A DNA stretch of 64,000 nucleotides, taken from positions 2,524,501 to 2,588,500 of the forward strand of contig CM043954.1 in assembly GCA_014529385.2 (NCBI GenBank), given 5' to 3'. This DNA is from Adiantum capillus-veneris. Its lineage: Eukaryota; Streptophyta; Polypodiopsida; Polypodiales; Pteridaceae. Both the position numbers and the translations under genes were made by a program. Numbering within the stretch: the stretch's first letter is position 1; the number at the start of each line of letters is the position of its first letter. This document shows positions 22,920-35,770 of the stretch, piece by piece. The notes under the pieces are model-generated. The model saw only the letters and a list, made by a program, of their open reading frames with translations, was not told where the DNA came from and ran no database searches.

Positions 22920-24838
22920 GAGTTTACAAAGGTAAGAATAAACTCTCTCCTTAAGAGCTTGAGCGTTATCGCAAGGATAACCGGTGTTTCAAGTGCGGCG
23001 AACAAGGGCATGCGTACCGCGCTTGTCCCCAAAAGAACAACCGCCAAGATCCTCCTAGAGCTTCCTTCGTTGAAATCCAAGAGGAGGAGACTCACCAAAC
23101 TCATCACAAAGGATCTCCTCTATGCCATGCTTGGGGAAAGGTAAGAGAACATGATGCTTTTATTCTCTTTGACCCTGGTTCTACTCACAATTTTATATCT
23201 ATACAGTTGGCCACCAAGCTAGGCATACAATCGTACGAGATGGGAGATGTCCTACCCGCAGACAGTGCCTTCAAGGGGCAAGAAGCTTCAGTCACTCCCT
23301 TAATCGGGAAATTGAGGCTTTATGTCCAAGGCTATGTGGACAAAGAGGACTTCTTTATCTCTCCTCTCAAGCATGAGGATGTAATCCTAGGGGCACCATG
23401 GTTTGACCGCCTGGCTGCCGATGTTAAATTTCTTGAAAGGAGAATCTCCTTTAAGTTCAGGGAAAAGGACATGTATATAGATGCTAAGGAAATGGGTAAC
23501 ACTTTCCCCATTGTACATACACCAGCTTTCAACAAGTCAATAAAGAGCTCTATTTTCGTGTACATGATTTTTGTTAAAGATTTTCAAAATGAACCTAATG
23601 CTTTAACAAAAGAAAATAAAAGCAACCAAAAGGAATTAGAGTTATCCAATTTTCTCAAGGGGTTTCAAGATGTTTTTATTGACGACATCCCTTGTGAGCT
23701 ACCTCCTAAACGAGGTAATGATGACCATGCAATTGAACTTCTTCCACGAAGTTCACCGCCTAACAAACCTCCTTATAGAGTTTCTCAAGCTCAACAAGAG
23801 GAGATTATGCGGCAAGTGGATGAGTTAGTTGAGAAGGGCATGGTTAGGCCTAGCTCATCTCCATTTTGCTCACCGGTGCTATTAGTGCAAAAGAAAGACG
23901 GCACATATCGAATGTGTGTCGACTATAGAGCACTAAATAGGATCACTATCAAAAATAGGTTTCCCGTTCCACGGGTAGAAGACCTATTTGATAAGCTACA
24001 AGGATTGACCTACTTCAGTAGGATTGACCTAAAAAGTGGCTATCATCAAATAAGGATAGTTGATCAAGACATTGTAAAGACCGCATTTTGCACCACATTT
24101 GGTCTTTACGAATACATTGTCATGCCTTTTGGCTTAACCAATGCACCAGCCACATTCAACCGCTTGATGGAGAAGTTGTTCACGCCTCATCGAACCTTCA
24201 CTGGAGTGTTCTTTGATGATATTATCATCTACTCTAATTCATTAGACGAACACAAGCAACACCTCCAGGTAATATTTCAAGTTTTGAGAGAGAATAAACT
24301 TTATGTTAATCGAAAGAAAAGTGAATTTTTCTTGCAAGAGATTCAGTATTTAGGTCACATTATCTCTTAAGATGGCATCCAAATGGATCCATCAAAGTTA
24401 GAGGTAATAAAAGGATGGCCTAAACCAACGAATCTTCATGAACTAAGAAGCTTTATAGGTATGTGTGCATACTATAGACGCTTCATAGAAAAGTTCTCAC
24501 AAATTGCGGGACCATTACACGACCTAACAAAGAAAAGCGTTAGGTATACATGGTCTGCTAAGGAGAACAATGGTTTCGAAAATCTTAAAGAAAATCTTAT
24601 CTCTCAACCTGTGCTTACACTACTGGAACTCTCAAAACCATTTGAGGTCCAATGTGATGCTTGTGGTGATTGCCTTGGAGTTGTTTTGCTCCAAGAAGGG
24701 CACGCCATAGGCTCTGAGAGTCGAAGGCTCGACCCTATTGAGCAAGCTCTAGGCCAAGGTCTCCGACAAACAAATGAGGTGGGCAAATTTCCTTTCGCAA
24801 TTTCATTTTCATATTGCTCACATTGCTGGCAAGCATAA
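22920..24838 (+). pseudogene. gypsy zinc knuckle, protease, RT and part of RNase H
   Basis: The frame differs from gag. A knuckle CFKCGEQGHAYRAC lies at about 22985-23026 (C-x2-C-x4-H-x4-C). The protease site reads LFDPGSTHNFIS near 23170, with Pro instead of the usual Ser in DSG. RT runs from about 23750, with VRPSSSPFCSPVLLVQKKDG, IDLKSGYHQI, MPFGLTNAPATF and catalytic FFDDIIIYS. A TAA at 24368 interrupts the thumb. RNase H begins with QCDACGDCLGVVL, then breaks off at EQALGQ, and the reading resumes in a shifted frame with text normally found near the end of the domain, so a piece of RNase H is deleted near 24750. Confidence 0.92.
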
Positions 24839-24853
24839 TCAAGATGGCCGAGA

Positions 24854-25990
24854 GTGAATGCGGTTTCAATAGCAACTCACAATGATCTATCTTCAATGAT
24901 AGATGAGTATGCTATTGATCCCGATTTTAGAGATGTGATTTCAGCCCTTGCATTAGGGAAGAAAGAAGAACCATTTACTTTACAAGATGGTTATCTTCTC
25001 TATGGTAATAGACTATGCGTTACTAACTCACTACGTGAGAAAGTAATGTATGAATCTCATGCTCCACCTTATGCGGGGCATAGAGGGATTCAGTCTACCT
25101 TAAAGGGAATTGAAACATATCTCTATTGGCCTACCATGAAAGTGAACATACAAGAGTATGTTTCTAAATGTGTGGTATGCCAAAAGACAAAATTTGATAG
25201 AGGGAAGCAACTTGGATTGCTTCAACCCTTTCCAATCCCTAATTCACCATGGGAGAGCATATCCATGGATTTTATCTTTGGATTTCCTAAGTCTATCCAT
25301 GGGAATACGGGAATATGGACGATAGTAGACAGGTTCAGTAAACAAGCTCATTTTATACCTGTCAAAAAGACTATCAAAGCCCATCAAATGGCAACCCTCT
25401 TCATTTCACAAATTTTCAAGTACCATGGCTTGCCAATGTCCATAGTGTCGGATAGAGATCCTAGAATGACCAGTAATTTCTGGAAGGGTCTCTTTCAAAA
25501 TTTAGGGACAAGGCTAAACTTCTCTTCGGCCTATCATCCACAAACGGATGGCCAAAGTGAAATAGCTAACCTAACCATTCTCGATCTACTAAAAGCCTAT
25601 GTAACGGAAGTAGATCAAAGATCCCAATGGGAGAAGTACTTACCCTTATGTATGCTTACAATAACACTGTACATACTTCCACGGAAAAAGCACCTTTCGA
25701 GGTAATTGAGGGAAGATCAAAAATTCCCTTGCTACTTAAGGTATATGGGAAGATCTTCGCTGCAGATGAGTATAGCCGAGACCTACAAGAATCTTTTCAA
25801 AAGATTAAGGATGCTATCTCTATCTCACAGCAAAGGCAAAAGGCTGCTGCTGACAAGCACAGAAGAGCCCAAGCCTTTAAAGAAAATGATTGGGTCTTAT
25901 TAAAGTTTCCCAAGGCTCGATTAAGGCACACGACGGGCAAGAATCCTACGGGCCACCAAAAGTACTATGCTAAACTAGCAAAAAGGTACT
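24854..25990 (+). pseudogene. gypsy integrase
   Basis: The zinc-binding part shows HAPPYAGHRGIQSTL then CVVCQKTK. The DDE core shows SMDFIFGFPKS (first Asp), VSDRDPRMTSNFWKGLF (second Asp) and YHPQTDGQSEIANL (Glu). A frameshift near 25640 moves the reading to the frame that continues with NTVHTSTEKAPFEVIEG, up to FPKARLRHTTGKNP and YYGPFQIL. Confidence 0.92.
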
Positions 25991-26024
25991 ATGGTCCCTT
26001 CCAGATTCTTAGGCCAATCATGAG

Positions 26025-26333
26025 ATGGCCTATCAACTCAAGTTGCCCAATCATTGTCTCATACACAATGCTTTCCATGTGAGCCTATTAAAGCCTTATA
26101 AAGAAGAGCCACCTCAAGAACCAACTATTGAAGACCCACCGGAGATCGAAGACCAAGAGGAGGTGCTGCAGCCCGAGTCCATTCTCCGACATGAAGACAA
26201 GGTACTAAGAGGCGGTAAGACTATCCGACGATATCTTATTAAGTTTAAGAATTATCCTTTTGAAGATGCTAGATGGATGCAAGGCATACAATTAAAGGAT
26301 AACCTAAACCTTGTCAAACCTTCCCAAGAGTAA
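26025..26333 (+). pseudogene. gypsy integrase tail with chromodomain
   Basis: A second frame change near 26020 leads into LPNHCLIHNAFHVSLLKPYK, the standard end of the integrase, followed by ILRHEDKVLRGGKTIRRYLI and KFKNYPFEDARWM, a chromodomain-like fold core (beta strands plus the E-x-x-W region). The stop lies at 26331. Not all aromatic cage residues of classical HP1 chromodomains are visible, as in some chromovirus groups. Confidence 0.8.
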
Positions 26334-26697
26334 GCAAATGTACAAAATGTTAAAAATGAACCAAGTTTTTGTCTTATAAGACTCTCTTTTTTTTATTGTG
26401 CACAAAAATAAAGTAGTATGCATGCTTAGATCAAGTTTGCGGAGACGATGTCTCCCAAACACCAAGTAGAGCTTGTCACTCTACTATGGAAGACTGATAG
26501 GACTAATGTGCAGACATGCTTGCGGCAGCCTTAGGCTCTCAAGCGCCAAATGGACTAGTCATCCATTGTGGAATGATGTCGTAGCGTAACATAGGGATCC
26601 TCTACCCGCTACGAAAAGGACTCATGAATATGCTTTCTCTTCTCTACACCATAGTCGAGGACGACTATGATTTCAAGAGAGAGGTAATGTCATAATA
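26334..26697 (+). other. gypsy 3' untranslated region and polypurine tract
   Basis: Non-coding sequence between the chromodomain stop and the 3' LTR. The purine-rich CAAGAGAGAGG, a few bases before the LTR, is the likely polypurine tract. Confidence 0.6.
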
Positions 26698-28290
26698 ATC
26701 AATATCTAATTCTCCTAAATGATTTTCTCATATTAAACTGATCATTTAATGTGGGGAAGTGCCAGGGGAGAAAAAACTAGAATATTGGTTAAGCTAGCAA
26801 ACCGGCCACAATAGAGATCCAAAGGAGAGAAAATAGGGATCCAAAGGGGGGGCCATCTGCAAAAGAGACATGTGCAACAATGGGCTAAAAAGACCCTAAG
26901 GTTCAGCCCATTAAGACTTCCAAAATGCTAAGGTTCCAAAATTCAAAGGTTGTGTCCAAAGGGTTAAAGCTTAGGATGAATTGGGTGGTTTGTGTCCTCT
27001 CCAAAGTCAACACACATCCCTACACATGAGGGGGCGAGCCCTAAAGGTAGGGGGTGAGAGAGAAATCCACACACACACACACACACAAGCCCCCTTTACA
27101 CAAAGGGAATGAAGGACACATGTCAGATGCCTAAGCTAGTTGCTCCCAAAATGTGCTCAATTCCTATTGGATGACCCTTGAAGTGGACCAATGAGAATTA
27201 GGCTAGAGTAAATTTAGACTAATTAATTTTTAAACACTTAATAAAAAGAACCAATAAAAATTAAGTCTCATGGATGATTATTGGACAGCCTAAGAAGGGG
27301 TCCAATAGGAATTGAGCAGCCCAATGGGCTACTTAATTCCTATTGGTCATAATGGGGAAAGGTCCAATGGGGATTTAATTCACTTAAATCAATTAAGTTT
27401 AATTATTAAGCTCTCACAAAAGGGGAAAGGGGGACACATGTCATAAGGCTATCACCTATGCTGCTTAATAGCCATTGGCTGAGCTTGGCATTGTCCAATA
27501 GGGAGCCTGCAAGAGCAAATAGCAAGGGGGCTCACCCAAGAGAGAGAGCGGGCTGATTTTTGCAAGGCATTATCACACACACACTCACACAATCTCATGT
27601 GTGAAGAAAGAGAAGACTATCTCTTCCCAAGCTTTATTGGAGAGCTCATCACCTACTCCAAGCTTGTGAGATAGAAGCCTACATAAACACACTCTTGGCA
27701 TGTGGATGCAAATCCAACCAAGAGCCAAGCTTCAATGCATGCTCATCTCCTCTACCAAGCTAATTACTAAGCTAAATCTATGCTAATATGAGTGATTATG
27801 TGAGGAGATGTACATCTTTCTCGTAAGATACTCCTTCTTCCTCTCAATCTACTCTCATACCCTGCTAGCTCTCACCATCTTCAAAGGTGTGTGAGGTCTT
27901 GGGTCTGAGAACGGAGATAATTAAAGTTGTGTTTGCTAAGTGTTTTGCTTAGTGCATGAAGCTTTCATCTTCATTGCACTAGCTAGTCTTGAAGGAACAC
28001 AAAGAATTGTATTGTACAATGTCTCTCTTGATGGGAGAAACCATAATACAAAGCCTTTTGGAGGGGGGACCGGCTCCATGCAAATCCGGTCCTCAACTGT
28101 TGTCAATAGCTTAATTTCTCTCTCTTTTGAAAGTATTGTTGATGCTATCTAACTAGGTGCTATGCTTTTTTTTTCTCTCTCCACCCAAGCACTCTTGTAA
28201 TTCTCATTAGGAATTTATTCTAATGAAATGCCCACTATGTGCATGCTAATTTCCGCTACACATAAGTTATTAGGGCATTAAAATGTTACA
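26698..28290 (+). repeat. gypsy 3' LTR
   Basis: 1593 bp, near-identical to the 5' LTR. It differs mainly by a duplicated GATCCAAAGG-containing segment near 26815-26845 and a longer CA run near 27070. Confidence 0.95.
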
Positions 28291-28438
28291 GGACCAATGG
28301 CACAAACCGGGGGAGAGGGTAGGGGACCAGTGGCAGCAACCAAGGGAGAGGACAGGGGACCAATGGCACAAACCGGGGGAGAGGACAGGGGAGCAGTAGT
28401 ATCAGGGAAAGGGAGCAATAACTTGTATACATCTTGAC
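28291..28438 (+). pseudogene. Gly-rich repeat coding fragment, right part
   Basis: Continuation of 19426-19544 after the gypsy insertion. A 66-bp unit (22 codons, MAQTGGEGRGPVAATKGEDR...) is repeated, then the frame ends SGKGSNNLYTS and TGA at about 28436. The repeats are rich in Gly, Arg and Asp. No domain recognised. Confidence 0.45.
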
Positions 28439-29940
28439 AGAAACAACACAACATTAGGAAGTGAATGGGGTGAGGGAGGGCCTCTTATTTTGGCATGGCT
28501 TAATCAAATGGTTTGAGAAAGAGACAAATAGCTTGATGCCATGTGTATAGAAACCCATCATTGTCACGGTTTAAGCAGATGCTATGTGAAGATGCCATTC
28601 TTTGAAAAAAACCACGCTGCTTCTCATCATTGAAAAGGAAAACCACCTCCAAAAAAACGTGTGGAATTGAAGAGGGAGGAGGTGCAATCATTAAAGAGAA
28701 AGGAAAGGGTCCTTGAATTCAAACTGAGCCATTGGATGGTGAGGAAACAATGCAAAATGGATGGCAAGGATTTACCTTGGCCCATAGTCAAAGGGGCTAT
28801 CTAAGCCCTTGGATTGAGGCTATATCTATGGCCCTAGACGAAAGGCACTTCCTCTCTTTTCCTTTTCAAATTGGCCTATTGGATGAAGCCCAAATCAAGG
28901 GCTAGTAAAAGATGGCGCCCCTTCTTCCCCCCTTTTCCCAATCTCAAAAAGGAGATCTGCCATGTTATGACCGCTCCCCTTTCCCTATTATTGCACAATA
29001 TGCTCCAATAAAATTATATTGAGCTTTGAGCTTTTGGGATGATGTTTCAATATTTTAAATTTGAAAACCATTCTCTTTAAGAGTCAAACCCACCTATTTT
29101 CAAATACCCATGGTCAAAACCTGATGACAACCATGGACTTCATCCATTTGTTTTAAATACGGAATCTTGGCTTAGCTTTAAGCAAAAAATTATGGGATCC
29201 TTAAACTGCCAGAATAAGAAGCCCTCCTAGACCCCATTCACTTCCTCATGTTTGTAAAGTTTTGATACAATGAAAAGTGTAGTGTTTGAGCGGCACAAAA
29301 TGTCTCTATAGTAGTCATTTTGAAGAGTACATCATGGTTTGCATGGCATCAAAGCTCATTGCGTGCACAAATTATGTGACCTAGCTTCTAGTGGAAGCAA
29401 TTAAGTGAAGTGTATTTGAGAGTGACTCCTTGCACAATGTTGTTTTCTCCTTGCGTCTTGGAATTTGAAAAGAAGAAAAAGTTAGATTCTATGTCTTAAT
29501 GTATTAAAGACAATCAAAATTCATCCATTTAGTAAGCACCCTTTCTGTTGTTGAGACTGAATGCATACAATTCCGACAAAAGTGGAAGTTCTTCACATGT
29601 AAGATCTAGCCTGAGCTGTGCAAGAGTTATGCTTGACATTGTCTCCATCACAGTAAGTAGGCTGTCTCAAAAGTAGAGCTCCATTGATAAAGGTTTGTTC
29701 TCGAGGCTAGACTCTGTGTCTTGGTCGAGTGGAATAAGATGCCCATTAAGAAGATGATATCTAAAATAGTAAAACAACACTATGAAATTTTGAGAGCTTA
29801 TAATGAACTTGCAAATTATGGACTTATTTTGCAAAATACAGATTTTGCCCTATGATTGTTTCCTATCCCAATTATCATCTAAAAAGTCCAAACAGCTCTT
29901 AGACTTGCAAATGAACATTGTTGCGGTAGTTATTATTTAC
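28439..29940. other. no gene seen
   Basis: About 1.5 kb without a convincing reading frame or a repeat that I can name. Base composition is plain and AT-rich. Confidence 0.4.
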
Positions 29941-30725
29941 TCATCGCGAAGAAAAATCTACAAACACTTCAAGAGGCATAAATAGTGCGAGCCGAACTAT
30001 TTTTGTGGCAATTGAATACTTGAGGGACTTTTGTATATCCGGAAACAACTTATTCCTAAAGCTTTCACTAGTTTGCGAAGCTGGCAAAGACCAATCCTTG
30101 CTGTTAAAGGATGGAAGTGACAAAGGAGCTACATGACCCCAACGAATGGAAGTTCTCGGTTCTAAATATGACATATCATAAAAGATTATTCCATTATCTA
30201 CAAGTTCCTTGTGTTGTCTTCCTCGGTACATTTGCTCACCAATAAATGCATGGAAAGCATCAAAAATCCCAACTATGCTCTCAAGTGGTTTCCAATCTGT
30301 CCTATTCGATGGATAAATATCTGAAACATACCAAAGATGATATCCACCACTTAACCTTCGAATATAATCATGCACTAAGTGAGATGCTCAAAATAACTTA
30401 CAGTTGGGTCAATACCGTGGAAAACTTGGAGGAGATGTTTGCAACCTTAAGTCTACATGTTAGAAAGCATGTTGTATGAGGACCTCTTTCACCCGCTTGC
30501 TTTGTGCACACACTTTAAACTCTCTAACTTGTCCCTTGAAAGCCTCCACAAAATCATTGCGTTGCCTCCCCTTCCTCCTCCTAGTTTGCAATAGAACCCA
30601 ACTTTTGATACTTATTCAAGATGGTATCCATGCTTGATCATCTGTAGTATAACTGTTAAAAATGCTAACAGAGTCAATGGTAGTGCTAGGCCTTCGAGAA
30701 GTAGTCATGGTGTGCATTAGAATAC
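29941..30725 (-). pseudogene. minus-strand hypothetical coding region
   Basis: On the minus strand, protein-like reading starts near 30710 with MTTSRRPSTTIDSVSIFNSY and DDQAWIPS. It meets a stop, and resumes in a segment with RRRKGRQRNDFVEAFKGQVR. The longest open part is 29941-30375 (144 codons), with GGYHLWYVSDIYPSNRTDWK, SIVGIFDAFHAFIGEQMYRG and IFYDMSYLEPRTSIRWGHV. Aromatic-rich composition and continuous openness suggest former coding sequence, perhaps spliced. I do not recognise the family. Confidence 0.35.
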
Positions 30726-31101
30726 ACAGAAAGGTTAGCGCAAATATGAAAAAGGGAAAAAAATTTGAGAGGGAAGTAGAGCTACTCAAAGTCATATTTG
30801 GGCGGGAACATAGATACTAGAAAGAGTCTCCAATGAAAGTTCTAAAATTTGTCGGTACAGAGTTAGTACCACTTATGGCATTTATGCCTTGAAGCGTGAA
30901 ATTGTGCAATTTGATGAATAAAAGTAATAGTTTCTCCCTTTTTTCTAAAAGAGCTTGGCTCCAAAATGTTGATTTTCAACATAACATTAGCCTCTTCCTC
31001 ATTGGTCAAGCGCCACTCTCTCTCTCTAGAAGTGAAAGGCCCAAAAGTGAGTCCAACTTTCTCCTAATGATATTGCAATATGTGAGATGAAAAGAGGAAG
31101 A

Positions 31102-31652
31102 CATGGAAGCACAAATTCTTTTTTGGCAGTGCATAAATGAAGTTATGAAGAGTCATGGATCTAAGAGAGAAGATTTCCATGGATTTATGGCGGGCGGACG
31201 AAGCTCAAGACAACTGGAATGCACTTCGCACAGTGTTCAATGGTGGCAAAGATAATGTTCTAAAACATCAAGAGCGATCTTTCCTTTTTCATTGGAAACA
31301 AAGCATGGCGGCACACACCACATAGTACAAAGCATGGTAGCTGGCTTGCACGCAAATGGTTCAAAAGAAAAATCTCATTGTCATGTACTTCAAATGTGGA
31401 AAATGCAATATAAGAAAGCACGAAGGTGGTTTCTTACTCACAAGGTAAGCATATTGGAAAGGGTCCTTCACCAGAGAGGCTCAAGGAAAGAGTTTCCTCT
31501 AGTCTACTACAAGTGATAATAGTAGTAAATGAGGCTACATCTGGAACACCCATGTATAAGGCTCGTACCCTGCTTGAAGAAGACAAAGAAACCGTTCAAA
31601 AAAAGCCAGGGCCATCAATTGTGATTGATGTTGAGGATGAAATCGACACATA
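31102..31652 (+). pseudogene. plus-strand hypothetical, possibly transposon-derived
   Basis: A broken frame reads MKSHGSKREDFHGFMA, then across a shift DEAQDNWNALRTVFNGGKDN and ERSFLFHWKQSM. This style occurs in uncharacterised, probably transposon-linked plant proteins (recollection, not a search). The end reads KARTLLEEDKETVQKKPGPS and then IVIDVEDEIDT before TAG at 31650. Similar VxVDVED..DEID wording appears on the minus strand at 58411-58674. Confidence 0.3.
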
Positions 31653-32566
31653 GGCCAGAGTACAATGCAAAAACACAAGACCGCATAACACATGAAAGGC
31701 CAAGGAAGATCATTTTCATGGAAGCTTCATGGATAGTCGATGGGAGTGAGAAGAACCCAAATCGGTAGTCATGTGACATGCACTGGCACCCCAGCGGTGG
31801 AAAAAGATGCGACTTGTCTTCTCAAATGTTGTGACATATGTTGGGCAACAAGATTAATCACCAACATGACAAGTGTCCTTGTTTCTATCTTGTCACACTT
31901 GTGAGCACTCGTACACATGCAAAAAATTAATTTATATGGTTTACACTCCGTAATAATGGAAATCGATTTTGAACAACATTGAAAGATTGCAATAAGAACA
32001 CACAAACTGTTATTAAAAGGGTTTAGAGTACAAAACATAAAACAACAACTATAATAAGATAGATATTTTTCCACAGATGCCAACCCTTCTCACAAACCCC
32101 ACCCAATATTGCAGCTAACGGCCCTTCTTAGTCCACCAAGCCCTTGTCTTCAAGATGCCAAAGAACATACCCAACCCAGCCATCCTTGACAGCCTTCCTC
32201 AGCCCATAATTCGGGCTTGCCTTCCATCTCTTACAGCACCATCGACTTGCCACTGTGCTACGCCATGAAGAGATCGTTCTTACCTCTCCCTAGTGGTTCA
32301 CGATGCATGCGTAGAGCTCTTCAAGCATGCAAACCAGCGTGGGCATACAAAGCGGTGGTGGTGCTGCGAGGCGAAAGATGATGAAAATAAAACTAAAAAT
32401 GTAGAGAACTTTTTCAGCAGCACTGTAAGCCTGGTGTCCATGGTTCCCTTGTAGCTGAGCATGAGTAGCTCTGCGCGAGCTAAGCGAGAACACTGTTGAC
32501 CCCTTACACCACCTTTTTTATCACGAGCATGAAAAGCAAGAAAAAGAAGCTGAGGAAGGAAGACTC
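31653..32566. other. no gene seen
   Basis: Spacer with no supported frame. Confidence 0.35.
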
Positions 32567-33345
32567 TCTCTCTCTTTCGTGCTCTCCCACGACTACTTTC
32601 AGAGGCGGATATTGACAAATCTCTATAGCGCGTGTGCTGCAATACATTCCTGATGATTTTTATTTTATTTTTTACTTTGCTTCATTTTCATTTATACCCA
32701 GGCATTGGATCATATTCACACGGATTGTATCAATTTGGCTTCATATTGAATTTTAGCTTTTTGTAAAATGTTCATATAGCATTTCATTTCATTTCTCCAT
32801 CTCCTCGTGCGACTACCTATAGAGGCGGCCATTGATGAATCTTTACCGCGACCGCTACAATACTTCTTCACACAACATTGAGCATCCATGGGAATTGACG
32901 ATGGTGATGATGATGATTTCAGTCAGACGATTTTAAGCTTTTAGTTTTAGTCTTTTAATTTAATCTTTCACTTTACTTCCTTTTATTTTGTACCCAAACA
33001 TTGTATTCAATCCATAAGGATTGTATGTGTTTGGTCCCATACGCATTTTACAAACGGTTAATATAACATTTTCTTTTAACTATCTCTCTTCCCCCTCCCA
33101 CTACGACTCCTTACGGCGGAAGACATTGAGGACGCTCTTCGGCGCCCACTGCAATACTTTCTCCAATGTCATACACCCATGCGCATTGTCGATGACGATA
33201 TTGCTTTTCATCACTAATTTAGGCTTTTAGTTTAAATCTCTCAGTCATTCCTTTACTTCATTTTGTTTTTGCACCCACACATTGGAGTCGACCCACACGG
33301 ATTGTATCACTTTGGTCTCATTATTCATAGGAATATAAAATTTCA
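32567..33345. repeat. three-copy tandem repeat, 220-290 bp
   Basis: Copies at about 32567-32788, 32789-33075 and 33076-33345 share the order CTC-rich start, CGACTAC/CGACTCC, GAGGCGG or ACGGCGG, CTGCAATAC or CTACAATAC, a T-rich stretch, an ACCCA-CATTGGA-like phrase, then ACGGATTGTATC or AAGGATTGTATG. Divergence between copies is substantial. The last copy runs straight into a TC microsatellite. Confidence 0.7.
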
Positions 33346-34510
<1,165 letters not shown>

Positions 34511-34711
34511 CACAGATTCGCTGATTTAGGCAGTGTGTAGATACTCATCTTGGTGCAGATCCGCCGATTTAGGCAGAACATTGATAAGTTGCAAATTCTT
34601 GATTTTAAAACAATATCAAATGCAGATTTGTCATTTTAGGCATCATTAATGCGGATTTGCCGATTTAGGTAGCACGTCTTATTGGTGTAGACTCGCCGAT
34701 TGAGGCAACAC
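34511..34711. repeat. clustered GATTYGCCGATTTAGGCA motifs
   Basis: Five irregularly spaced variants of CAGATTCGCTGATTTAGGCA occur at about 34513, 34556, 34622, 34651 and 34688, each followed by 10-40 bases of different sequence. A related GCGGATTCGCC phrase occurs near the left end of the window. Confidence 0.6.
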
Positions 34712-34956
34712 CGATCAAAAAATCATGATGCTATGGCTGGCCACCACTGCAACTGGTATGATTTTGTTCCCCGGTATAGAAAATGAAAGATATTTTGGAT
34801 TTGGATTATATTTGGAATTGGAAATGGAGTTGGAATCTCTATATGATGATTTTTTGTCGCGACAATATTTATGGAATTGCAATTGACACTGATGAGAATT
34901 GACTTACTAAATGATGAGTGTGACCAATGATATACTGATTCATGAGGATATGACAT

Positions 34957-35000
34957 ATACTACTTATTCTAGTGGTATGGAACACTAGAATAGGTAGTAT
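34957..35000. repeat. short hairpin
   Basis: ATACTACTTATTCTAGTG and CACTAGAATAGGTAGTAT form 18-bp arms with one mismatch around an 8-base loop. Confidence 0.7.
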
Positions 35001-35770
35001 GTGGATGACGGCAGGCATATGCAATGTTGTTAAGTTTCACTATTTTTATGCTAATTTTTTTGACACGGATTTCTAACCACTGTTTTTGACAAGTATCGTT
35101 TGCAGATTTCTTATCTTTGCAAATGAGGACAGTTGCTTTCCAACGGAGAGGTATGTAATGGAATTGATATTTTATTATCTAGTGCAGGTGACAGGTGGAA
35201 AAGGCTAAGGATTATGCTAAAGGATATCATCTTTATGGAAATTTCATTATTTAAATGCTCTTGATGAGCTAAGGTTTTAAGTCCGGCCGGCCAATGTGTA
35301 TTCATTTTTTAGCATTAAAGAATCTATAAATAAATACGTACAAGAGGGAAATGCTCACTCTTGCACGGGGGGGAGATTGCACCCAGTGTTTGTGTGTTTT
35401 CTTCTCTCCCCTCCTCTCTTCTCTCTCATCGCGCCGACGTAGCACTCCACTCTAGGAGGGACGCCGCATCTTTTGTTTGTAGCAAAGAGTCGATCCTAGA
35501 GCAGTGGAAAGCCACTTTTGTGGTTGAATAGTGTCAAGAACAATTTCTTGTCCCTATCGATACTGATACAATGTCAGTGTATACGCTCGCACTCCATTGC
35601 CAAGCCACCACAACCTTCTGGACTATCTAAAATTGCATCCCCAACCTTTGTGAAGCTACCCAACAACCACCTGCTATTTACAAAAGCACAAACATTAGCA
35701 GACATTTCAATGGCACATAAACGGAGTAGCTCAATGGCAAGAACCAAGCATAAAGGTGCCAAACTTGACT

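Larger units (their letters stand above)
19545..28290 (+). mobile_element. Ty3/gypsy chromovirus-type LTR retrotransposon
   Basis: An 8.75-kb element with LTRs of 1576 and 1593 bp, target duplication GGACC (19540-19544 and 28291-28295), TGTCATAA...AATGTTACA ends, a tRNA-Met type primer site, gag with zinc knuckle, protease, RT, a truncated RNase H, integrase and a C-terminal chromodomain. LTR copies are nearly identical apart from a few substitutions and a duplicated stretch of about 24 bp near 26815-26845, so insertion was recent. The polyprotein nevertheless carries several stops, frameshifts and a deletion within RNase H. Known chromodomains of this group read methylated H3 tails and steer integration to heterochromatin. 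Confidence 0.95.
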
